Source of the DNA: Aquaspirillum sp. LM1
GTDB lineage: Bacteria; Pseudomonadota; Gammaproteobacteria; Burkholderiales; Aquaspirillaceae
NCBI RefSeq assembly: GCF_002002905.1
Contig: NZ_CP019509.1
Coordinates: forward strand, 806,001 to 870,000
Direction of reading: 5' to 3'
Length of the DNA stretch: 64,000 nucleotides
Below are positions 10,983-20,200 of this stretch, piece after piece (within the stretch, counting starts at the first letter, position 1; every line of letters starts with the position of its first letter). The translations under genes and the position numbers were made by a program. The notes under the pieces were generated by a model, which worked only from the letters and a program-made list of their open reading frames with translations, was not told the DNA's origin and did no database searches.

Positions 10983-10989
10983 GGGCACC

Positions 10990-11826
10990 TCAGGCAAAAC
11001 GACGGTCAAATACATCACGCCAGGCCAGCAGGCGCACTTCCAGCCGGCGCAGCAGGCTGTCGCTGAGCGTGCCCAGCAGCGCCAGCGTCAGAATGGCAAT
11101 CAGCACCAGGTCGGCCCGGCCAGTTTCGCGGCCATCGGTGAGCAGATAGCCCAGGCCACGGGTGGCCGCCATCAGTTCGGCTGCCACCAGAAACATCCAG
11201 GCCAGCGACAAGCCGCTGCGCAGGCCGGTAAACAGATTGGGCAGCGCTGCCGGCAGGAAAATCCGCCGGACCAGCTTGCTGCCGCTCAGGCCATAGACCC
11301 CACCCACCTCCACCAGTTTGCGGTCAACATTGTGAATGCCCGCCACCAGGTTCAGGTACACCGGAAAAAACGCCCCAATGGCAATCAAGGTCAGCTTGGG
11401 CGCTTCGTCAATGCCCAGCCACAGCAGCAGCAACGGCACCCAGGCCAGCGAGGGAATGGCGCGCAGCGCCTGGAAGGTGGGGTCGAGCCAGGCTTCCACC
11501 CGGGGCGACAGCCCGACGGCGGCACCGGCAACAATCGCCAGGCTGGCGCCGATGGCAAAGCCGGCCAGCACGCGCAGCACGCTGACGCCAATATGCGCCG
11601 CCAGCACGCCGCTCTGGCTCAGGTCGGTCAGCGTCAGCAGCAGCTCGCTGGGCGGGGGCAGCAGATGGGCGCTGACCCAGCCCAGGGCCACCACGGTTTC
11701 CCACAGCGCCAGCAGGGTCAGCGGCACAATCAGCCCTTGTGCCCTGTGGCGCAGGCGGGCCAGGTCAAGTCCGGGGCCGTTGGCGGGAGTTGGTGCCACG
11801 GCGGAGAGAGGAGGATGAATCGGCAT
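10990..11826 (-). CDS. ABC transporter permease (SsuC/TauC type)
   Basis: The 278-residue polytopic protein has the inner-membrane component signature EAW...AIPSLAWVPLLLLWLGIDEAPKL (EAA loop region) and about six hydrophobic segments. It belongs to the nitrate/sulfonate/taurine permease group. It sits between the truncated binding protein (39 bases upstream) and the ATPase (seven bases downstream), the classical importer order. Confidence 0.9.
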   Translation of the reverse strand: MPIHPPLSAVAPTPANGPGLDLARLRHRAQGLIVPLTLLALWETVVALGWVSAHLLPPPSELLLTLTDLSQSGVLAAHIGVSVLRVLAGFAIGASLAIVAGAAVGLSPRVEAWLDPTFQALRAIPSLAWVPLLLLWLGIDEAPKLTLIAIGAFFPVYLNLVAGIHNVDRKLVEVGGVYGLSGSKLVRRIFLPAALPNLFTGLRSGLSLAWMFLVAAELMAATRGLGYLLTDGRETGRADLVLIAILTLALLGTLSDSLLRRLEVRLLAWRDVFDRRFA

Positions 11827-11865
11827 GAGGCGGGCTCCGTGAAGATCAGGCGGTGGGCCGGCGGC

Positions 11866-12002
11866 TTAGCGCACGACGGCTTTGGCAAACGCCGGTTCCA
11901 CCAGCGCGTCGATCACCTTGTTCAGGTCGGTGCCTTTTTTCACCAGTTCTTCTTCCAGCAAAATCGGCGCGGCTGCCTTGAATGCCTTGACCCGGTGCGC
12001 GG
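11866..12002 (-). pseudogene. C-terminal remnant of an ABC sulfonate/nitrate-type binding protein
   Basis: Reading on the minus strand into the stop at 11868-11866, the last 45 or so codons give ...RVKAFKAAAPILLEEE, then LVKKGTDLNKVIDALVEPAF and AKAVVR. The charged helix and the VEPAFAK end resemble the C-terminus of periplasmic SsuA/TauA-like proteins. The frame is cut at about 12002 by the left end of the IS200/IS605-type element. The region beyond the element (13348 onward) has no continuation, so the N-terminal part is missing. The importer downstream therefore lacks its own binding protein here. Confidence 0.75.
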
Positions 12003-12090
12003 CAAGCCCCGCCGTTCAGGGCGGGGAAGGATGGCGCGGACGGCGTAGCCGTCCTTGCCGTCGATGGGGGTGGGTTGTATAAAAACTGGT

Positions 12091-13329
12091 ATGCAACGCC
12101 TTCAAGCCTACAAATACGAACTGATGCCGACCGGTGAACAGCAGCGCGACATGCGCCGCTTTGCTGGCTCGTGCCGTTTCGTGTTCAACAAGGCATTGGC
12201 CTTGCAAAAGGAGCGCTACGAGCAAGGCAAGAAGAAGCTCGGCTACGCAGGGCTGTGCAAGCTGCTCACCGAGTGGCGCAATGGATCTGAAACGCCGTGG
12301 CTGGCCGATGCGCCGGTTCATCCGCTGCAGCAGACGCTCAAGGACCTGGAGCGCGCTTACGCCAACTTCTTCGCCAGACGCGCTGATTTTCCGCGTTTCA
12401 AGAAGAAGGGCCAGTCCGACAGCTTTCGCTATCCAGACCCGAAACAGATCAGGCTCGACCAGGCCAACAGCCGAATCTTCCTGCCCAAGCTCGGCTGGCT
12501 GTGCTACCGCAACAGCCGGGAAGTATTGGGTGCGGTGAAGAACATCACCGTGAGCCAGTCCTGCGGCAAATGGTCCGTGTCGATCCAGACCGAACGCGAG
12601 GTCGAGCAGCCAATTCCAAAGGGCGGTACAGTCGGCATCGACATGGGTATTGCACGGTTCGCCACGCTCTCGGATGGCGCGTTCTACGCGCCGCTCAACA
12701 GCTTCAGGCGGCACGAAGCCCGCTTGCGCAAAGCGCACATGAGCCGCAAGACCAAATTCAGCAGCAACTGGAAGAAGGCCAAAGCCCGCGTCCAGCGCAT
12801 CCATTCCCGCATCGGCAACGCCCGCCGCGATTATCTGCACAAAGCCACAACCACGATCAGCCAAAACCACGCGATGGTGTGTCTTGAGGACTTGCAGGTG
12901 CGGAATATGTCCAGGTCGGCGGCAGGTACACCCGAAACACCGGGCAAGAACGTTCGGGCCAAGTCCGGCCTGAACAAGTCCATCCTCGATCAAGGCTGGT
13001 TCGAATTCCGTCGCCAACTGGACTACAAGCTGGCGTGGAACGGCGGGCATCTCATCGCCGTGCCGGCGCAGAACACCAGCCGCACCTGTCCGTGTTGCGG
13101 CCATGTGTCGGCGGATAACCGCCAGACGCAGGCCAAGTTCGAGTGTGTGGCGTGTGGTTTCGAGGAAAACGCCGATCTGGTCGGCGCGATCAATGTGCTA
13201 AGGGCGGGACACGCCCGGTTAGCCTGTGAAGTGAGCGGTGCGGTCATGCCGCCAGCAGCAGGAACCCAGCGAAGCGACTCATGCCGGCTCGATGCCGGGA
13301 TGAGCGCCGTAGGAATCCCCCGACTTTAG
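12091..13329 (+). CDS. tnpB: RNA-guided endonuclease TnpB
   Basis: The 412-residue TnpB has an intact RuvC triad: Asp184 in GIDMGIARF, Glu266 in CLEDLQV and Asp362 in ENADLVGA. Its zinc finger (CPCCGH ... CVACGF) is complete. TnpB proteins of this group are omega-RNA-guided DNA nucleases, ancestral to Cas12, that help the element persist. The start 12091 (MQRLQAYKYEL) matches the second copy at 59973-61181; an upstream in-frame ATG at 12055 adds non-conserved residues. The stop lies inside the right-end hairpin. Confidence 0.95.
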   Translation: MQRLQAYKYELMPTGEQQRDMRRFAGSCRFVFNKALALQKERYEQGKKKLGYAGLCKLLTEWRNGSETPWLADAPVHPLQQTLKDLERAYANFFARRADFPRFKKKGQSDSFRYPDPKQIRLDQANSRIFLPKLGWLCYRNSREVLGAVKNITVSQSCGKWSVSIQTEREVEQPIPKGGTVGIDMGIARFATLSDGAFYAPLNSFRRHEARLRKAHMSRKTKFSSNWKKAKARVQRIHSRIGNARRDYLHKATTTISQNHAMVCLEDLQVRNMSRSAAGTPETPGKNVRAKSGLNKSILDQGWFEFRRQLDYKLAWNGGHLIAVPAQNTSRTCPCCGHVSADNRQTQAKFECVACGFEENADLVGAINVLRAGHARLACEVSGAVMPPAAGTQRSDSCRLDAGMSAVGIPRL

Positions 13330-13347
13330 GCGGGGGAGGATGTCAAA
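13230..13347 (+). ncRNA. Putative omega-RNA scaffold at the tnpB 3' end
   Basis: In known IS200/IS605 elements the guide RNA overlaps the end of tnpB and the right end. Here this stretch contains two hairpins: CTCATGCCGGC / GCCGGGATGAG around 13279-13305 and the right-end stem at 13317-13336. Its terminal part, GCCGTAGGAATC ... GGATGTCAA, is shared with the second element. The guide would be the flank starting ACCAGCCCAAGG. The 5' boundary is a guess. Confidence 0.5.
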
Positions 13348-13546
13348 CCAGCCCAAGGACGCAAATCGGTTAAGGATACGCTGGTTTATTCAGAAAAATC
13401 GTGTTTGCCAGAAGCAAAACCCAGCAAAATCAAAATCCTGGATTCCCGCCTTCGCGGGAATGATGATTTTTTCAGCGTATCCCTACAAGCGCGCTGATTT
13501 TTTCAGAAAAATCGTTATGAGGGCATTCATGCGATTGTCCAGGGCT
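13348..13546. repeat. Mosaic of short repeats between IS element and rcnB-like gene
   Basis: No gene here. It contains a palindrome of the form ATTCCC-N8-GGGAAT at 13442-13461, like those inside the two miniature elements. An inverted pair GGATACGCTG (13374-13383) / CAGCGTATCC (13473-13482) encloses it. The 14-base direct repeat TTCAGAAAAATCGT occurs at 13389 and 13502. A hairpin GATTTTT-TCAG-AAAAATC lies at 13496-13513, possibly the terminator of the minus-strand gene at 13547. Confidence 0.75.
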
Positions 13547-13948
13547 TCAGTGATTGAGCAAGATCTGGGCAATAATCCCGGTGGCAATCGCCACCAGCAC
13601 ATAGTCCGGGCCGTTCTGCACCCAGTGGTAACCGCGCGGCGGGGCGCTCAGGCGATGGCCGCGCCAGTCGTTGACCACATGGCTGCGCTGGCGGTAACGG
13701 CTGGGCAGACGGTCACCCCGGTAATAATTGTGGTTGGCACCCACCCCCCGCCCGCGTGGCCCATAGCGGTCATAACGGTCGCGGTGGTCGCCCCGGTAAC
13801 CCCGGTCACGCGGATCACTGCGCGGGCCTGATTCACTGCGGTCTTGGTTCCAGCCCCGTTCGGGTGGGCCACCGGGTTCGGCATATGCCAGTGGGGCGCT
13901 GCCCATGACCACGGCCAGCACCAGCGCCACGACGATTCGATGATTCAT
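13547..13948 (-). CDS. RcnB-family periplasmic protein
   Basis: The 133-residue protein has a clear Sec signal (MNHRIVVALVLAVVMGSAPLAYA), an Arg/Asp/Tyr-rich low-complexity middle, and a C-terminal RcnB-like domain (LPSRYRQRSHVVNDWRGHRLSAPPRGYHWVQ, then DYVLVAIATGIIAQILL). RcnB in E. coli is linked to nickel/cobalt homeostasis; most homologues are uncharacterised. The frame continues open upstream, but the signal peptide fixes the start at 13948, preceded by an AAAGG ribosome site. It diverges from the glucan synthase gene across about 270 bases. Confidence 0.85.
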   Translation of the reverse strand: MNHRIVVALVLAVVMGSAPLAYAEPGGPPERGWNQDRSESGPRSDPRDRGYRGDHRDRYDRYGPRGRGVGANHNYYRGDRLPSRYRQRSHVVNDWRGHRLSAPPRGYHWVQNGPDYVLVAIATGIIAQILLNH

Positions 13949-14218
13949 AATCAGCCTTTCCGGAATCATGCCGCCCTGACAGGGTCCATTCCTCGCCCGC
14001 AGCCTGCATTGCTGCCGACTATCCCCCCATCGCCGGGTTTCCCTCCGTGCGTCAGCCCACATACGCGCCCGCGCCTTGCGATTACAGTAGGGCATTCCCC
14101 CTTGCCCGCCTGTGCGGTGTGTCCTTCCGGCACTCGCCAGCAGGCAGCTTCCCCGGTTGTGTCTGGCCATCCGATCACCAGGCCGGCAAGCCGCGGCCCA
14201 CTCTGGAGAATTCATCCT

Positions 14219-17200
14219 GTGACAGCGCGCATTTCCACCCTGGCCACCTGGCTACGACAGTGGCGCACCCGGTCTGATGCTGGCCGGGTTTTCCTCCATG
14301 GCCTCCCGCTTGACCTGCCGTTGCGCGCCGAGCTGTTCAGCGCCGACCAGATGGAGCTGCACGGCCACACCCTGGCCGGGCAGCACACCCTGCATCCCCG
14401 CCACTGCCCGGACCTGCTGCTGGGCCGGCTGGATGACAACGCCGGCCTGCTGCTCAGTGGCTACGGCCTGCTCAATGCGGCGGTCAAGGCCAAGCGACGG
14501 CTGACCCCGGCGGGTGAATGGCTGCTGGACAACGCCTATCTGATTGAAGAGCACATCCGCACCGCCCGGCAGCATTTTCCCAAAGGTTACAGCCGTGAGC
14601 TGCCGGTGCTGGCCAGCGGCGCGTCGGCGGGGTTGCCCAGGGTGTACGACATTGCCCTGGAGGCGATCGCCCACGGCGATGGCCGGCTGGATCCGGAAAG
14701 CCTGAACCGCTTTGTCGCCGCGTATCAGGGCATTGCCGAGTTGAAGCTGGGCGAGCTGTGGGCCATTCCGATCATGCTGCGTCTGGCCTTGATCGAAAAC
14801 CTGCGTCGGGTGGGGGCCAGGGTGGCGCAGGGCATGCTGCACCGCAATCTGGCTGATAGCTGGGCCGACCAGATGATCCAGACCGCCGAATCCGACCCGA
14901 AAAGCCTGATTCTGGTGATTGCCGACATGGCGCGGGCCAATCCGCCGCTGGTGAACTCGTTTGTGGCGGCGCTGGTGCGCCGCCTGCAGGGGCACAGCTC
15001 GGCGCTGGCGCTGCCGCTGACCTGGATTGAGCAGCGCCTGTCCGAATGCGGACAGACCATCGACCAGCTGGTGCAGTCAGAAACCCAGAGCCAGGCGGCC
15101 AATCAGGTGTCGATCAGCAACAGTATTGGCAGCCTGCGCTTGCTGGCTGCCATCGACTGGCGTGAATTTGTGGAAAACATGAGCCGGGTTGACCAGCAAC
15201 TGCGCCAGGACCCAGGTGGGGTGTATGCGCAGATGGACTTTGCCACCCGCGACCGTTACCGCCATGTGATTGAAACGCTGGCCCGGCGCAGCCCGTTGTC
15301 CGAGGTGGCCATTGCCGGGCTGGCAGTCGAACTGGCGCAGCAGGGGCTGAACGGCCCATTGCCGCGTCGCGGCCATGTCGGCTTTTACCTGATTGACCAG
15401 GGCCAGATGGCGCTGATTGCACGCGCCAAAGTACGTCCATCGCTGCGCGAACGCTGGCGGCATCTGGGTCGCACCCCGCCTTTGCTGGGCTATCTGGGTG
15501 CAGTGGCGCTGCTGGCCAGCAGCCTGAGCAGCGGCCTGCTGCTGATGGCGCTGGCTGACGGGCTGGCCGACTGGGTGATTGGCCTGGTCACCGGGCTGGC
15601 CTTGCTGGTGAGCAGCCAGCCGGCGCTGGCGCTGGTGAACTGGCTGGCCACCCGGCTGGCCACGCCGCATGCGCTGCCGCGAATGGACTTTACCCAGGGC
15701 ATGGCACCCTCGGCACGCACCCTGGTGGTGGTGCCCACCTTGCTGACCAGCCTGCCTGGCGTGGAGGCGCTGGTGGAGGCGCTGGAAGTGCGCTTTCTGG
15801 CCAACCGCGACCCCTGCCTGCACTTTGGCCTGCTGACCGACTTTGCCGACGCCGGAACCGAACATCTGCCGGGCGACGCCGCGCTGCTGCAGCGGGCAGA
15901 AAGCCGGATTGCCGCGCTGAACCGCAAATATCCGGACACCGGCCAGGCCGGGTTTTTCCTGTTTCACCGCCCGCGCTGCTGGAACCCGCAGGAAGGCTGC
16001 TGGATGGGCTACGAGCGCAAACGCGGCAAGCTCAGCGCGCTGAATGCCCTGCTGCGTGGCCGGGCCGGCGCGGCATTTTCGCGGATTGTTGGCGATACGG
16101 CGATACTGTCCGAGGTGCGCTATGTGATTACCCTGGACACCGACACCCAGCTGCCGCGCGACGCCGCCCGGCTGTTTGCCGCCACCCTGGCCCACCCGCT
16201 GAACCAGCCGCACTACGATCCGGTCAGCCAGCGGGTCACCGCCGGGTACGGCATCCTGCAGCCGCGCATGGCAGTCAACCTGCCCAGCACCAACCGCTCG
16301 CGCTATGCCCGTCTGTGCGGCAGCGAAGCCGGAATAGACCCCTACACCCGGGCGGTGTCTGATGTGTACCAGGATCTGTTTGACGAAGGCTCGTTCATTG
16401 GCAAGGGCATTTACCATGTAGACGCCTTTGAACAGGCACTTGACCAGCGCTTTCCGGAAAACCGCATTCTCAGCCATGATCTGCTGGAAGGCTGCTATGC
16501 CCGCGCCGGGCTGGTCAGCGACGTGATGCTGTACGAGGACTATCCTGGCCGCTACAGCGCCGATGTCAGCCGCCGTTACCGCTGGATTCGCGGCGACTGG
16601 CAGATTGCCCAGTGGCTGTGGCCAACCGTGCCCGGCCCCGATGGCACCCGGCTGGCCAACCCGCTGTCGCTGCTGTCGCGCTGGAAGCTGTTTGACAATC
16701 TGCGCCGCAGCCTGGCCCCGGCCACGCTGGTCGGGCTGTTTGTGCTGGGCTGGACTTCTATTCCATCGTATCTGGGCTGGACGCTGGCGCTGGTGGGCAT
16801 GCTCACCCTGCCGGTGCTGGCCAGCAGCAGCCTGGACGGGCTGAGCCGGCCCAGGGATGTGAGTCTCGGCCAGCATGGGCGGGCGGTGCTTACCCGGCTG
16901 GGCCGGCAACTGGCGCAGGTAGGGCTGCACCTGGCCTGTTTGCCCCATGAGGCGCTGTTCAGCCTGGACGCCATTGCGCGCACGCTGATTCGCTTGGGCA
17001 TCAGCCACACCCGGCTGCTGGAATGGAACCCTTCCGGCGAGCTGCAGCAGGCGTTTGAGCGCAAGGCAGCCCACCAGCCCGACCCCGGCGGTCTGGGCGA
17101 TCTGGCGCACACCTGCGCCAACCTATGGGTGGGGCCGTTGCTGGCGCTCACCCTGCTGCTGGCGCTGGGCGGCTACCGCCCGGTGGCCCTGCTGGCGGCG

Positions 17201-20200
17201 TGGCCGGTGCTGGCGCTGTGGACAGCCGGGCCGTTGCTGGTGTGGTGGCTCAGCCGGCCACTGAGCCGGCCCACCTCGCCGCTCAGCGCCGGGCAGACCC
17301 GCTTTCTGCACGCCCTGGCGCGCAAAACCTGGGGGTTTTTCGAGACATTTGTCACCCGCCAGGAAAACTGGCTGCCGCCGGACAATATGCAGGAACACCC
17401 GGTGACGCTGATTGCCCATCGTACCTCGCCCACCAATATCGGGCTGTCGCTGCTGGCCAATCTGGCCGCCTGCGACTTTGGCTATATTGCCATTGGCACC
17501 CTGCTGACCCGCACCCGGCACACCCTGGCCACCCTGCATCGCCTGGAACGCCACCGGGGGCATTTTTACAACTGGTACGACACGCAAACCCTGCTGCCGC
17601 TGATGCCGCTGTATGTGTCGTCGGTGGACAGCGGCAATTTGTCCGGCCATTTGCTCACCCTGCGCCCCGGCCTGCTGGCGCTGGCCGACCAGCCGGTGCT
17701 GGGCGCACGCACTTTTGCCGGGCTGGACGACACCCTGACCCTGCTGCTGGACAGCGCCGGCGACTACCGCCCCGCCGCACTGGACCAGCTGTGCCACGAT
17801 ATCGAATGGGCCAATGATACGGCCCCCAATAGCCTGGCTACCGTGCTGTACTGGCTGGATGCGCTGAATGTATCGGCGCTGGCGGTGGCGACGCTGGCAC
17901 CGCCAGACGACGGTCCGCGTCCCAACGCCGAATGGCCGGTGTGGGCGCAGGCCTTGCAGCGCCAGTGTCAGGACGCGCTGGACGACCTGGTATTCTTGCT
18001 GCCGTGGGCACGCCTGTCCGGCGACAACAGCGGGCTGGAGGCACTGCCGGGCTGGGCCAGTTTGCCCACTCTGCGCGACCTGGCGGCGCTGGCTGCCGGT
18101 GATGCCCAGGCCGACCCCGAGCCCCCGCGCGCCAGCTTTGCCCTGAACACCCGCCAGACCGAACTGGCCGCGCTGGTGCGTCTGGCTGGCCAGCGCGCCA
18201 GCGAACGGCTGACCAGCCTGGCGGAACTGGCGCAGCAGGTGGGCGAACTGGCCCGTGTCGAGTATGACTTTTTGTACGACCCGGCCCGGCATCTGCTGGC
18301 GGTGGGCTACCATGTTGAATCCCGCCGCTGCGACAGCGGCAACTACGACCTGCTGGCCTCGGAAGCCCGGCTGTCCTGCTTTGTGGCGATTGCCCAGGGT
18401 GCCTTGCCGCAGGAAAGCTGGTTTGCCCTGGGCCGCACCCTGACCGCCACCGATGGCGAGACCATCCTGCTGTCGTGGAGCGGGTCGATGTTTGAGTACC
18501 TGATGCCGCTGCTGGTGATGCCCAGCTACGACCACACCTTGCTCGACCACACCTGTCAGGCGGTGGTGCGCCGGCAAATCCGCTACGCCCGCCAGCGCGG
18601 CCTGCCGCACTGGGGGATTTCCGAATCTGGCTACAACGCGGTGGACACCCGGCTCAACTACCAGTATCGGGCGTTTGGCGTGCCGGGGCTGGGGCTTAAG
18701 CGCGGGCTGGCCGATGACCTGGTGGTGGCACCCTATGCGTCGATGCTGGCGCTGATGGTGGCACCCGACGCCGCCTGCCAGAACCTGCAGCGGCTGGCCC
18801 AGTCCGGCATGCTCGGCCAGTACGGCATGTATGAAGCCGTGGATTACACTGCGTCGCGGCTGTCGCGGGACCAGTCCTCGGCGGTGGTGCGCTCGTTCAT
18901 GGTCCACCATCAGGGCATGGGCCTGCTGGCGCTGGCCTATTTGTTGCTGAACCGGCCCATGCAGCGCCGGTTTGAATCCGACCCATGTTTTCAGGCCACC
19001 ACCCTGCTGTTGCAGGAGCGCATTCCGGCGGCCACCGCCAGCCATTTTCATGCGCCGGACGCCGAAGAGGTGTCGCCCACCTTGTCTGGCCCGGAAATGC
19101 CGATGCGGGTGTTCACCCGCCCCGATTCGCCCATGCCGGAAGTCCAGCTGTTGTCCAATGGCCGCTACCATGTGATGGTGACCCACACCGGCGGCGGTTA
19201 CAGCCGCTGGAAAGACCAGGCCGTCACCCGCTGGCGCGAGGATGGTGCCCGCGACCACTGGGGGGCGTTTTGCTATTTGCGCGATCTGGCCAGCCAGCAT
19301 TTCTGGTCTACCGCCCACCAGCCCACCCTGAAGGAAGCCGACCGCTATCAGGCGATTTTTTCCGAAGGCCGGGTGGAATTTCGCCGCAGCGACCATGGCT
19401 ACGACACGCACACCGAAATTGTGGTGTCGCCAGAGGACGATATCGAGCTGCGCCGGGTGCGCATCACCAACTGCGCGCAGGTGCAGCGCACCATTGAAAT
19501 CACCAGCTACGCCGAAGTGGTGCTGGCACCGGCCATGGCCGATGCGCTGCATCCCTCATTCAGCAATCTGTTCATCGACACCGAAATTCTGGCCGACCTG
19601 CAAGCCATTATCTGCACCCGCCGCCCACGCGCCCAGGGCGAAGCCACGCTGTGGATGGTGCATCTGATGGCGGTGCATGGCGGCGAGGTCGGGCCGGCCT
19701 CTTACGAAACCGACCGGCTGCGCTTTATTGGCCGCCAGCGCGGGCTGAACGACCCGCAGGCCATGTATGGCGAGGCGGCGCTGTCTGGCAGCGCCGGGGC
19801 GGTGCTCGACCCGATTGTGGCCATTCGCTATGGCATTACCCTCGACCCGGAACAGAGCACCACCATTGATGTGGTCACCGGGGTGGGCGACAGCCGCGAG
19901 GCGGTGCTGGCGCTGCTGGGCAAATACCGCGACCGCCATCTGGCCGACCGGGTGTTTGACCTGGCCTGGACCCACAGCTGGGTGAATCTGCAGCAAATCA
20001 ACGCCAGCGAATCCGATGCCCAGCTGTATGGCCAGCTGGCCGGCTCAGTGATTTACGCCAATCCGGCACTGCGCGCCGACGCCAGCGTGCTGGCGCGCAA
20101 TCAGCGCGGCCAGTCCGGACTGTGGGGCTATGCCGTATCCGGCGACCTGCCGATTGTGCTGCTGCGCATCCGCGACCCGGCCAATATCGAGCTGGTGCGC

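Larger units (their letters stand above)
12003..13347 (+). mobile_element. IS200/IS605-group element carrying only tnpB
   Basis: Left end: hairpin CCCCGCC-GTTCA-GGGCGGGG at 12007-12027 followed by GGATGGCGCGGA. Right end: hairpin CCCCCG-ACTTTAGG-CGGGGG at 13317-13336 followed by GGATGTCAA(A). Both ends match, by eye, those of the second element at 59929-61684. There are no terminal inverted repeats and no target duplication, as expected for single-strand Y1 transposition. No tnpA is present, so movement would need TnpA in trans. End positions are uncertain by a few bases. Confidence 0.85.

Noticed and set aside
13442-13461. CRISPR-like repeats from the ATTCCC palindromes
   Set aside because: The five palindromes are scattered singly or in pairs about 70-110 bases apart, without regular spacers or cas genes.
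13844-14218. N-terminal extension of the glucan synthase frame
   Set aside because: The frame is open, but it overlaps the RcnB-like gene on the other strand, shows no family similarity and has a weaker start than GTG 14219 with its GGAG site.
17123-19552. Very long open frame antisense to the glucan synthase gene
   Set aside because: High G+C and strong third-position bias open antisense frames; the translation is low-complexity Gln/Arg/His-rich and unlike any protein.
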